Positions 37,601-48,647 of a stretch of 64,000 nucleotides of DNA are shown piece after piece. Position 1 is the first letter of the stretch, and each line of letters opens with the position of its first letter. The DNA comes from Dreissena polymorpha. Lineage: Eukaryota > Mollusca > Bivalvia > Myida > Dreissenidae. The position numbers and the translations under genes are program-made. The stretch spans positions 124,337,272-124,401,271 of the forward strand of contig NC_068359.1 in NCBI RefSeq assembly GCF_020536995.1, in the 5' to 3' direction. The notes under the pieces were generated by a model, which saw nothing but the letters and a program-made list of their open reading frames with translations, made no database searches and was not told where the DNA came from.

Positions 37601-38460
37601 TGGGAAATTCGATCCTGATAGTCATCCCCAGGTAGTCGAACGAATGAACGCTGAACTACAGAGGATTCATACCCAAATGACTTTCCATCATGACACTAGT
37701 GTGACCCTTCGCATAGGAATTCTTTAGCAAACATGCTTTTTGCTTAGAGACTGTGGGCATTTTTGCTACAACTTAAGCTATCACCACTGGGTTTGAGAGA
37801 GAACACTGAATGAAATGTAGCTAATAAGACCTTTATATAGGAAAGAGACTATCTGGATGTGCAAAAAACATCACATTGCATTGTAAGCTGTCGAAGAAGC
37901 AGTTAGCACCTTTTTTAGTGATAATTTTGGGTTGTAGGCTTGCATTGGCTTGAAAGCTGCAAATTTTGCCTCTTATCATCATTCCATTCATTCCTTTAAC
38001 TGCAGTTTGAATGTTTTAATTGTCATTAAAGCAAATAATAATAATTTTCTTAAAAAACATGATTTTATAGGCTGTAAGTGAGTTTTTCATTGAAAAAAAA
38101 GGCTTAAAATTAAAAAAAAAATATCATTTTTCATGAAGAAAAGTGTACTGATTCACAATTAATACATTTATTGGGGGCCTTTTCCTGATGTATTGATTAA
38201 TTTCGCATGCAATGGTTCCATTTTTTGCCATTAAAGTTACGCGTAATAATTATTGGGGACAAAAAATCAGCTGTCGTGACTAAGACGAAAAATCATGCAT
38301 TTCGACACTGCTGCGGCCAATTTAGTCGCCTCTTTTAATCGCTATTTTAAGGCCTTTATGCCCATCCGAATGAACTCAAATTGCATATTCATTGTACAAA
38401 TAGTTCAAATCTCATGTGGAGAAAGTTTGAAAAAGATAGGACAAGGTTGAGTTCCCTTAA

Positions 38461-38936
38461 AGGTTACATTACACTAAATCATTGTGTATCCCTCCATGGT
38501 CCATTCGAAAGTAGTGCCTATTACTAAAGAGTTCCTTTTCTCTTCTTGAATAAAAGCCATTTAACAATGTGAGACATGTCTTTGGTGGATATTTGTAATA
38601 TCCTGTATATGTCTGGAGTACTTTGATGCCTTGGATTGGTAGCTTACTGAAAAGATTAGCTTTTGGGGGTGTCTTTTCTATTGTGTGGGGCATTTGTCGA
38701 AATTAGGCTTGCAAAACAGGTTTTTCTACGGTGGGTGCATTCAACAGCGATTTACTTTCTTAGAAGTTGCGAGACGGTATGTTTTTGAATGCAATTATTG
38801 GAAAAGGACACATCCATCTTTAAAATGATACCAGGTTCGGAAAAATTGATGCGTCGGAAAGACAAGAAAAATGCGTTGAAAGTTGTCAGTTTTATAATGG
38901 GACCCTATGGGAATCCGAATTAGTGTAATATAACCT
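38461..38936 (+). repeat. MITE-like direct repeat, right copy
   Basis: The left end AGGTTACATTACACTAA and right end TTAGTGTAATATAACCT form clean inverted repeats. The body is about 97-98% like the copy at 34661-35130 by eye. Having complete inverted ends, it could have moved on its own. Confidence 0.75.
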
Positions 38937-39469
38937 AAACAAATCAATATCGGAAAGCGTTAAAACAGTTTATATCGTAAAATACGTAGGCTAAATTAAA
39001 CTAAATCATTGAACGAATATGTGCGGAGCACAAATTGTTGCTGCGGGCACAAAATAAAAATAAAAATATTTTTATTTCGTTTTAAGATTTTTAGGTGCGG
39101 GAAATCCACCGAACACGTTATCAATTTGTTGTGGCCTAAACGACGCAGACTGGTTTCTGAAAGTTATTAAACAGTTGATGAGTTTTTTCCCAAACGCAAA
39201 TTTTATTTATAGACACCTTAAATAATGCATATTAAAAACGAAAAGTTACACAATAATGAAATCCGAGATGAAAAGATGAATATACTGCACCTCTTAAGTT
39301 TACCATATACAATAAGTAAATTATATGCATGTACAAAGCATTTAGATTAGTAAAGTGGAATCTGTCCCTAACATAACTACAGAGATGTAAGGAATGCTTA
39401 CACATAAGTTGAGGCTAAGGTTTTTTAAGTCACACTGTTAGTAACTGATGGTGTGTGGTATATATGAGG

Positions 39470-39805
39470 AATACCGTTAGGCCATCGTGGTTACACATTA
39501 AAATCCAGAGGGCGAAAATGCGATAGTGCGATAGTACGATGGCGATAAAGCGATAGTACGATGGCCACACTGCGATAGTACGATGGCGACAATGCAACAA
39601 CGCGATAGTACGATGGCGACAATGCGATAGTCATCGTACTGTCGTCATTGTATTGTCGCACTCTCGCATTGTTGTCATCGTACTGTCGCATGTTCGAATT
39701 GGCGCCATCACACTGTCGCCATCGTATTGTCGCACTGTCGTCATCGTATGATCGCACTATCGCATTGTCGTATTGTCACCATCGTACTTTCGCATTGTCG
39801 ACTAT
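39470..39805. repeat. Inverted array of the 22-bp repeat (copy 2)
   Basis: The leader ACATTAAAATCCAGAGGGCG is followed by GCGATAGTACGATGGCGACA-type units up to about 39625, then the inverse units up to 39805. Arg/His/Ser-rich ORFs on both strands result from the repeat. Confidence 0.85.
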
Positions 39806-40007
39806 CGCCTTCATGTACACACATTATTCGTATTACAGAAACAAAATAGAGGTCACCTATAAAGATGCACTTTGAAAGAGGTTACATGTATAATGAAAAC
39901 AAATTTTTATTAAGCTATAGAATGGGCATTGAGGAAAGGTATGCCAAAATGTAAAGTATTATTAAAAGTGGCTCCATCTAGGAAACAATACGATGTGCGC
40001 ATGTGTA

Positions 40008-40445
40008 CTGGAAGGCGATATACGACAATGCGAGAGTACGATGACGACAATGCAATAGTGTGACAATACTATGGCGACAGTGCGATAGAACGATGGCGAC
40101 AATGTGATAATACGATAACGACAGAACGATAAAGCCATAGTACGATGGCGACAATGCGATGATACGATGGCGACAGTACGATATGACTATCGCATTGTCG
40201 CCATCGTACTTTCTGATTTTCGCCATCGTACTATCGCGTTGTCACATTGTCGCCATCGTAATATCGAATTGTCGCCGTCGTACTATCGCGTTGTTGCATT
40301 GTCGCCATCGAACTATCGTATTGTCGCCATCGTACTATCGCATTGTCGCCATCGTACTATCGGATTGTCGCCATCGTACTATCGCATTATTGTCGCCCTC
40401 TGGATTGTAGTTTATAACAACGATGGCACTAACGGCATTCCGTAT
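40008..40445. repeat. Inverted array of the 22-bp repeat (copy 3)
   Basis: Forward units run from 40020 to about 40190, then inverse units to 40395. It closes with CGCCCTCTGGATTGTAG and CGATGGCACTAACGGCATTCC, the complement of the leader seen at 39480 and 945. With copy 2 it forms a ~970-bp structure whose outer and inner flanks are also inverted. Confidence 0.85.
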
Positions 40446-41639
40446 ATATACACCCAAAATAAATTCATGCCATACGAGAGCGAAGCTCCTGTGGTATGAA
40501 GTTAATACGGTGTATATTCGGTGATTTTTTCCCGTGATCCCAGTGATTTTGTATTGTCGTTTTTTTAATGTAGAATGAACTCGAAGAACGCGATGATTTT
40601 AAATCAGATTTCTTGTTGAACAAACGACGTATTGAAAACAGTGTCAGTGACTTAAAAAGTTTTAAATTTCGTGTTATTTCGGTGCATTGGTTTTTGTCTT
40701 TTTCTTGGAAATTGACATAGCATTAAAATAATTATTTCTTTGATGAATGTGTCGTTCCATTGTTAGTTGATCAAAGATTGTCTATCTACAAAGAATCGCC
40801 TGCTTTCATAAACTGTTTTGAAATGGAAAACGAGGATCGAGACGGAAGAAAACAAAACTACGAAAATTATTTTTGTAATCCATGAAGCAACTTTGGTGAG
40901 TAAAACAAGAGCCAGTAGAGGTTTGACTTTTATTTAATAAATGCTAGTTAGTAAAAAGTGTGTTAATAGTTAACCGACAAAAATAAACAGTTATTTTGAT
41001 ATAACTACACAGAGTTAGATGCAGTTATTTTATTTTTATTTTGCTTCAGTTTTTAACAATTAAACGGTCTTTGTGTATGATACATAGAATGTCATATTAA
41101 TTTCAGTGTGTAAAAACACGACTAATTTTGTAGTTTATAGAACAGACGCCAGTTTTTACGTTGATAGGTCAGGGCCGTACGCATGAATTGTTTTACTGGA
41201 GGGGAGGGGAGCAACCGGAAACCGGGGACGATTTTTTTTATTTATTTTGGCACTTGCCAATATGAATTGTATTGGTAAAACAATAATTTTGCGATACAAA
41301 GTTATGGAATATACGAAGTAAATCAGCACATTTCTGAAGTCTAAAGCTTTAAAAATTGGTGTAAAAGCTTTAGATTTAATAAATGTATAATGTTTTGGGA
41401 AGAAGTACAGCAAACTTTGACAATCAAGACAATCAAAAACTTGTATTACGATTTGAATCATAAAGAATGACTGACACATAACCATAATAGTATTTCCTCT
41501 TTGAATTCAAACTTTCTGTAAAGTTTTAAAGTAAATTCCCAATAAAATGTATCACATATCACATGCTACACATTTTAACTTTCACCATCATCAGCACAGA
41601 TTATCAATCACAATCGTCTACAACTCGGCATTAGATTGA

Positions 41640-42185
41640 ACTTTAAAATGTTTTATATAATAACCGTTTCCGGAGATTTTATACGCAGCGCTTACAGATA
41701 TTGAGATGATTTTTGGTTTGTGGGTGTGCCAACATGATCTACAGATGAAGTGTAAAATTCGTTCTAGTCCACTGATTTTTTTGCGAAGTTATGGGTCTTG
41801 TACTTAATTATTTTATTTTTATAATAACCGTTATCCGCAGTTTTTTACGCAACTCTTTCAGATATTGACCTAGTTTTGATGCCACGGTAGGGTGGAATAT
41901 AGCGGTCAGAATGTTCGTCCGTCTGTTTCTTCCGGCCTTCATTTTCCAGTCTTTTTTTAAAAATCTCTTCAAGATATTGACCTGCTTTTGGTGTGTGATC
42001 TACCTACGTGACTTACAGATGTGTTTCGTTCCGGTCCATCGCTATTTGGCGAAGTTTTGGGCATTGTACTTATTTTTTATGATAACCGTTTTCCGGAATT
42101 CGCTTTACGCAACTCTTTCAGATATTGAGCTGGTTTTGATGCCCTCGGTAGGGAGGCATATAGCAGTCAATGTAATGTAATTACT
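41640..42185 (+). repeat. Old mollusc-wide dispersed repeat, ~170-bp tandem units
   Basis: Three related units carry ATAACCGTTTTCCGGA-like text, ACGCAACTCTTTCAGATATTGA, a GCTGGTTTTGATG or TTTTTGG block, ACTTACAGATG and TTCGTTCCGGTCCA. From memory, similar repeats are common in several bivalves. Heavily diverged. Confidence 0.7.
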
Positions 42186-43024
42186 CATGGTTTATTGAAA
42201 ATACACCCCGTGCACGTGACCGCTGTAAGCCAAATTGAATAATATTATTTCATTTTTGTTTGAGGTAAAATACAGCGTTTCGCTACATAAATATTTTTTT
42301 TTATATTTAACAATTCTGTTATGTCATATATGTATGTAAAATGTCCTGTATAAAGCCTATTTTGAATCCTGAATATAGAACTTGTGCGTTTGTTTTAGTA
42401 CAATTTCATCAATATCATAAACACCGCGGGCGCCAGTCTAAAGTACATGGCATAAATCAGCGTGAAGTTGTTTCCTGTGGCTGCAGGTTTTTACAAGACA
42501 ATGGTTCTATTGTGCATTCGCACTGGATAATCTTTAACTCATATCTGTATACACCCCTTAAGAAGTCATACGACCAACTTTCACAGTTGTAATCAACATG
42601 CATAGGTCATTGGATTTATAGCGTTCTATTTTCATTTTATTTTCTGTCTGACAGGCGTTTCTTGTTTTATTTAATTTTTGCTGTAAAATAAACAACCAAG
42701 CAATGTAATATGGAACTTTTACACCCATTATTGTTGCTTCTTCCTGTATTTTCGCGATGGTGATCTGAATTATTAACTCTATGATGCTATATTCCTAAAT
42801 CTTTTTCTATAAAGAAGGAATGTAGTTGACACTTGTTCGTAGTTTCATTTCATCGTTCCTCAAAAAGTTGTAGCTCTGTTGCTCTGGTCTCTTTCCTACC
42901 ATTGAGTAATTAAATGGTAATTAAATTGAATGCGTTTTTATTCCCTTTTATTATTGTTTTATTTGAGTTACAATGCTATGAGGTTAAATTTTATTTACAC
43001 TTAAATGTTTCATGAATATTGCTG

Positions 43025-43222
43025 GGCCAAGTGTGAGGTTAAGCGCTCTAAAACCGGTTTAAACCCCCAATGCTTTGCATTGACCGTTCCAAGGCGGTGA
43101 CCCCAGCTTTATTCATTTATGTGTTATGTATGTTGTTTTGTATTGTGCTGTTTTGTGCTGTTTTGTGCTGTTTGGGCAATTGGTCACTTGCCTTGCCTTA
43201 AATAAAGGACCGACTAATTGTG
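43025..43222 (+). repeat. Dispersed repeat with CCCCAATGCTTTGCATTGACC
   Basis: Contains GAGGTTAAGCGCTCTAAAAC, CCAATGCTTTGCATTGACCG and GGCGGTGACCCCAGC, then a TGTGCTGTTT tandem and CACTTGCCTTGCCTT. I remember this text from other bivalve genomes. No coding potential. Confidence 0.6.
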
Positions 43223-44068
43223 TATAATGAGAATTCAATACTGCTCCAGCAGCTTGAGTTTCACTTCTTTACATTTAAATCAATTTAAAGCTATATAATA
43301 TTTTTGCTGGATATACTATACCATTACACTACAAGGAAAAACAAGTTTCATGGCGAAATATCTTTTAAGTTAACATACTTAGTGTTCAATCAAAAGAAAG
43401 CTTTATTTTTCAAACTTCTTGATGTACCATCATCGAATCAGGTTAACTATTTAAGAATAGCTCATCTGCATGAAAGTTTATTCTGGGAAAGAAAGAAATA
43501 TGAAACAACACATTTGCCGGCATGTTTACACGAATAACGTTTCTTAAATTGTAATTAGAAATGGAAAAGACAATGACATTAATGTTGACATATAATTCTG
43601 TTTTATGACACATATGTTCTACGTTTAATTTCATTCAAGCAACGGTACGGTTTAACAAGTACTTGTACACAGTTTGAAACCCACAGCATTCATCAAATTG
43701 AAATACTACGTTTGTGAGACAATAGCATATTTTTTTTTAAGTATAAAAAAATATAATTGTTTAACAGACACATGAAGCGACTTCATAGTTATATTATGAT
43801 TTACAAGTTGATTATTATGGCATCTAATAAGCTACTTTTCAGGCATGTAAAACAGCCAAATTTAAATTAATGTCACTACAAACACATTGCTGAGGCGTTT
43901 TGTGTTGAACTCGATCTCAATGAAATCAAATCTAAACATTGAAAATGAGAGCTGGCTTATGAAGTTATGTACAACAGCAGAAGCATGCAATAAAACATAT
44001 AATTAATGTAAACCAAAGGTACTTTTGAGAAGATCGTTTAAAGTCATGGTTGATTCTAGTTATGCTTA

Positions 44069-47000
44069 TTAATAAAATAGCATATAAAACAGCAAAGGTG
44101 AAGTGAAAACGCCGTATGCAATCGCAATGACCAATGGACTCGCACCACATGTGACGTCACCATCATACTTAGTAAAGAATTGGTGTTTCGATGGTTTGCC
44201 GCATGTAGAGTAGCTGTACGAAACAATGAGGGCATCAGTGGCGAATGACGCCAGTTCAGACGTACACTTCCCCGACGGCCGAATAGGGCTTCTTTCAAGA
44301 CACGCTGTATAGGTAGCGAAAGCGCTAAAACATGCGAAAAATATACAAAAGTTTAAATATCATATATTATTTGGGCCGTATTAATCAGTCAATTAATGGA
44401 CCTACAGTAAATAATGATATTTTCAGATCTACATATGATTTTAAATATATATAATTTATGTTAAGAAAAAAATTCTCGTGACATAAACATGTGTTCAAAT
44501 AGCAAATCAGGACTTCTTAAAATAGTTAGGAACATAAAATGTTTTGTATCGATTAAATGCATCTCATGAGTTGATTGTGTAATTTTGTACGCTGTCACGC
44601 ATTGAACGTGTGTCGGCAAAGGCTTGTTTTTTTTATGTTCGTTCGAATTGGCGCGTTGGCGCCTAAGATCGTCAACACAACAACACGCAGAACAACAATT
44701 ATGGACAGAACGACAAATATTCCAGCAATAATGACAGAAAGGGCATAATTGTCCTATCGGTGCTTGTAAGTTTTTATTCTCGATGAGAAATGAGTCTGTT
44801 TTTTTCATATTAGCATGTTTGCGACCTTCGTCAAACGCAACAACATGCTAGAAAGGTATGGCAAAAATCAACCACCATAAAACATGGTGTTTTTTTTTAT
44901 TCAAAGATTTTTTTCTCGGAATAAAAGTTCAAACAATGACATTTGAATGCTTGCCAATATTGAAACATACTAAAATTTGTGCTAATAGTTAATCATACCT
45001 TATTAATGCAGAGAGAATTCTTAGTACAGCATAATTCATTGAAAAATTGATATATACTTTTGCATATAATGATAAAATAATAAAAATTCAAAACAACGAT
45101 TTGATTTGAAAATTAAAAAAATAAAATAAACAAAACTCATTTACTGCAGATACATCCATAAATACATCTTATGACGTATACACTACATAACAATTTTGTA
45201 AACCGTTTCAAAAACTTAACGTTTTCCCCCGATATCGATCGGAACTTTTCGGACATTAATGACACTCATCAAATTTATCCGTTTTTTCTAACTTGAATAC
45301 CGAAACTGAATTCACACTAAGGCCTATGGAATTATTGTCTAGCAACATTTTTTAATGAAAATATCCGATTGACACACGTTCTTTAATACCATGTCAGCGA
45401 CGTGATCCACAATCGTACTTGTAGTCAAATAAAGTAACGAGTTGATTTCAAAGAAATGAATGTTATAGTTCCGTGATTGACAAAACCTGCAAGATGCCGA
45501 CTTGTAGGTCGCATAGTCGCCTGTTTCAAGGCGTTGAAGTGCCGACAGCCATGGATCCCGTAGTTGTGATAAGCAGGTGTTGTCAATGTACATTTGATTC
45601 CAACAGTCCTTAAAAACATTCGCCAAAACTGAAAAATAACAAATGGTTTTAAAATTGTTTTATTGATAGTTTATAGGATTCAATATGGTTTTACTGCCAA
45701 AACAAAGTCTTCTGCGGGTAAACTCACACATCGTATGTATGGCATTTATGAAAAGGCACATATTCCTATTTTAATTGATAATAAGCTTTCACAAGCTAAA
45801 ATAAAGGATAAGCAAGACATATTTATTCAAAGTTAGTCTATAGATAGTGGAACCTTATAGGCATTGGATGTACTGTTATCTATATTGTAGACAAGTACAT
45901 AATCTAGGAAAATGGCGGACATTCAGTAGTAACAAGTGGGAAGCAACATGCTGAGCGCTGATTTGGTTATGAGATTGTAAAAATAAATTTGATAAACAGC
46001 TGACGTCATGTTTAATATGCAGTGTGATTGCCTTAAATAAAAGTTTTCGGAATGGTTACCAAAATTGCTCTCCTGTTTTCGGACTTTCATATTATTCCTA
46101 CACCATTTGATGATTTTGTGCGGTACACTATCTTCTAAATCTTCTAAATTAACGGCGAAAAAAGGAAAACCTTTTGAATTGTTGCATTCCATTCTAAATG
46201 CAACCTTGATCGTAGCAGGGTCAAAATTAAAAAAGGCGTCAGATTTGTGGCAGTTTCCAACAGCATCCCTCACACAACGGATGGAACACTCGACGCTGCA
46301 AGAAAATTTCTTATATACCAGTATAATAAATCATTAACAATAAAGGTAAAAAATTCTTAATATGCCTTTTTTAATCTCATTCTTTGGTAATTTTATGTGA
46401 TTTTTATCTAAATGTGTTCGTGCGTGTGTGTGTGTGTGCGTGTGTGTGCGTGTGCGTGCGTGTGTGTGCGTGTTTGTGTGTGTAATATTAAACAATGTAT
46501 GCTTATAAAGTTAACTAGCTTCATGTTGAGGTTTTCGAGTTATATTAATGTATCACATACTCCTGACACCGTTCGTTTAAATAAGCTTCTGCCGTTGACG
46601 GTGAAATTGCGAGTTCAACTTTGCTGCATCGATTTAATTTCGCATGGACCGCGTCAAAGTCACAGTTCTGAAATTAATACAATTGTATTAAGTATAATAG
46701 ATATACATGATATAAGTTTTACACTTATAATAAGTGAAAATTACAACATTGAATGCAAGCGTTCAATCGAATTCCTCAGCATATGTTGGGGCTGAGTTTA
46801 ATAACAAAAATACAAACATTTATCAAACACTTACTCTCAATCGTATGATAAATTTGATTACTGTACTTTCAACTGAACAGACATATAAAGTATACCCAAC
46901 CTAACTAGTATAGAGGAATTGAAAATATATTAGTTGGGTTTTGCATGTATTAAGAAATGATTGAACACTTAGTGAATTTTATCATATGAGCGTTTGCATA

Positions 47001-48647
47001 GCTTTGGCTAAAACAAAGTGATATGGTGTACAATGTAATTTGGTCATTACAATTATTGCATTTTACGATGTTTAGGTGCAACAAACCTAACGAACATTTA
47101 AATGACTAATAACGTTACTCTACACTTCACTTATATGCCGCCTGTTGTATGACAGAAACAAACTACTATGCGTCGAGCCCTCGCCAATCGTAAATGACAA
47201 GCGAATATATGGGTTTATCGCCGCCACATGGTCCGAAAAACAATGTTTCGTAGCCATGGAATCAAATTAATGTTTAAAATTCCTAAAGAGGCATTACCAT
47301 AATTGTATTAAACAATGGCTTTACACTTTCCATTATTATTAAACATATTGATTTACATATATCATCATTATATTACTCTTATGTGATTTTCTAAGATTGT
47401 ATTATTAAAAGTCCAATTATGGCAATTCCCCTTAAAGATGCATTTTACAAATTATTATAGTAAGGTAGTGTCACATAATTTGTAATCGCATATTTTAATA
47501 GTATATGCATTTACACATGGTACTGTTTTCATCAATCGTTTTAAGAAATACAAGTATACAAAATACAACAATTATTACACTTTTGAAGTACACATTAAAC
47601 TGCAATTTAAATCTAAGTAACATATTATTTAAAAAAAAGCTAAATTGTATCAATCTTATACAAACATAAATGTGTTGATACCACTAATAACAATCACAGT
47701 TTCATGTATTCAACAACCACCCCAAAATAATACATAAATACAGTAATGCATTTAACATAATATCACGATTGTATTCATCATTTCGATTTGCGAAAGTGGG
47801 TGCCTCAAATATGTACTTGCTTAACTTAAATGACTTGTGTGTATTTAGGAACTGAGTAAGCCTTATTATGTGAGAGTGGACTTTGCAATATTGTTTAATG
47901 TAGTTTTCTATAAATTTAACAACATTTGTACATATCAATTATAAGTAAAGCCGAGTTTTTATTATCTACCAAAACGAATTTTTAGATTATGCGCTGAAAA
48001 CGTAATTTTGTAATGGATATCCTCAACGTCTTGATTCGATCGTTTCTAAATAAGATTACAACGAAAATGTTGTCATTAATTTTAATAATGCAAATACTCA
48101 AGAATCATTTCCATCACGTTTTCACTCTTGTAAGAATCGATGACTCTTTACTTTAACGAAGAAAGACAATTAACCTCATTGATTTATGTGTTATTAGACC
48201 GCATATAATTAAATCCAAAAGAAGAGTAAATAATGAGTACGTCCCTAACCTTTCCGAAAGAATTCAACTTATTACGTCAATGAAGAAATATGTCAATTGC
48301 ATATTTCTCGCAGTATTGTATTGTCCATTAACGTTGTTTAAACCATTATTAAATCATACTTACATATTTGTTTAAATTTCCAGATATCACACTGTTTTTT
48401 TTTTTGTCAACGGAAACATTTGAAGTTGATTTTATGACAAAAAACACCTCTGCAGAATTCAACGTATATTATTCTGACTCATTTATTCAGTATGGGAATA
48501 TTGGAGAAACAAAGCATCCAATAAATGCAAAGCTGCATTTGGTGTACCAATCAACTAATATGTAGTTACCTGAGTAAGTGCCAGTGGGACTAAAACAGTC
48601 AGAAAAAACACGACACCTGAAAAAGAGTAACATTTAAACAGAGACAT
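44069..48647 (-). CDS. Gene B2: secreted 14-Cys protein, paralogue of B1 (235 aa, five exons)
   Basis: Exons 5' to 3': 48647-48570, 46667-46561, 46295-46171, 45628-45487, 44324-44069; GT-AG introns, total 236 codons, TAA stop. Exon 1 encodes a signal peptide (MSLFKCYSFSGVVFFLTVLV, then PLALTQ). It is read directly from the ATG; an AG inside it could alternatively be an acceptor, but no upstream partner exon was found. The 14 cysteines of B1 are all present: NCDFD, VECSIRCVRDAVGNC, MECNN, KDCWN, NTCLS, SASCR, TACLE, GKCTSELASF, VSYSYSTCG, VTCGAS. The last ~25 residues (LVIAIAYGVFTSPLLFYMLF) are hydrophobic. Exons 3-5 match B1 in length to the base; exon 2 is six bases longer. Function unknown; a surface-bound extracellular role is inferred. 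Confidence 0.8.
44595..44753 (-). other. Membrane-segment-like open frame inside intron 4 of B2
   Basis: From GAC at 44753 the minus strand reads DNYALSVIIAGIFVVLSI, continues through IVVLRVVVLTIL and ends with basic residues (RTNIKK) and a TGA at 44595. This is the profile of a transmembrane helix plus a short cytoplasmic tail. An AG stands directly before it (CCGATAG|GAC), but the polypyrimidine tract is poor and the phase fits neither exon 4 nor exon 3 of B2. It may be an exon relic or chance. The other frame gives a Cys-rich ORF that I do not trust. Confidence 0.25.
46408..46487 (+). repeat. (TG/CG)n dinucleotide microsatellite
   Basis: GTGTGTGTGCGTGTGTGTGC-type run in intron 2 of gene B2. 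Makes a Cys/Val spurious ORF. Confidence 0.95.

Larger units (their letters stand above)
34661..38936. mobile_element. Composite insertion: transposase region between two direct ~470-bp repeats
   Basis: Two near-identical direct repeats (34661-35130 and 38461-38936) enclose 3.3 kb. The enclosed part holds a broken Mutator-like transposase gene on the minus strand (35781 to about 37600) and, convergent to it, a broken His-Me nuclease gene on the plus strand (35196-35578). The whole block sits 20 bp upstream of the ATG of the outer element's gene, so it inserted later. Each direct repeat has its own short inverted ends, so this is not an LTR arrangement. Confidence 0.6.
32747..39139 (-). mobile_element. 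Outer TIR transposon holding a nested insertion
   Basis: The left end (TAAGGCCAAAACAAATTGAT, then GTGTTC..GGATTT and an AAATAAAAAT/ATTTTTATT stretch) is matched in inverse by the right end (39000-39139). About 31 of the first 37 bases agree, followed by the same AT block. Without the nested insertion (34661-38936) the element would be about 2.1 kb, carrying a broken minus-strand gene (33513-34640). It looks non-autonomous. Superfamily not assigned; no target duplication identified. Confidence 0.6.

Noticed and set aside
34661-38936. LTR retrotransposon, because of the long direct repeats
   Set aside because: The repeats have their own inverted ends, and the enclosed coding is a DNA transposase and a His-Me nuclease; no retroelement domain is present.
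39491-40499. Arg/His/Ser-rich ORFs
   Set aside because: Translation of the 22-bp repeat arrays.
44461-44808. Cys-rich minus-strand ORF of 115 codons
   Set aside because: Lies in intron 4 of B2 with no splice fit; the neighbouring frame, which looks like a membrane helix, is the better candidate and is itself weak.
46412-46795. Cys/Val-rich 127-codon plus-strand ORF
   Set aside because: Starts in a (TG)n run and then runs antisense to B2 exon 2.
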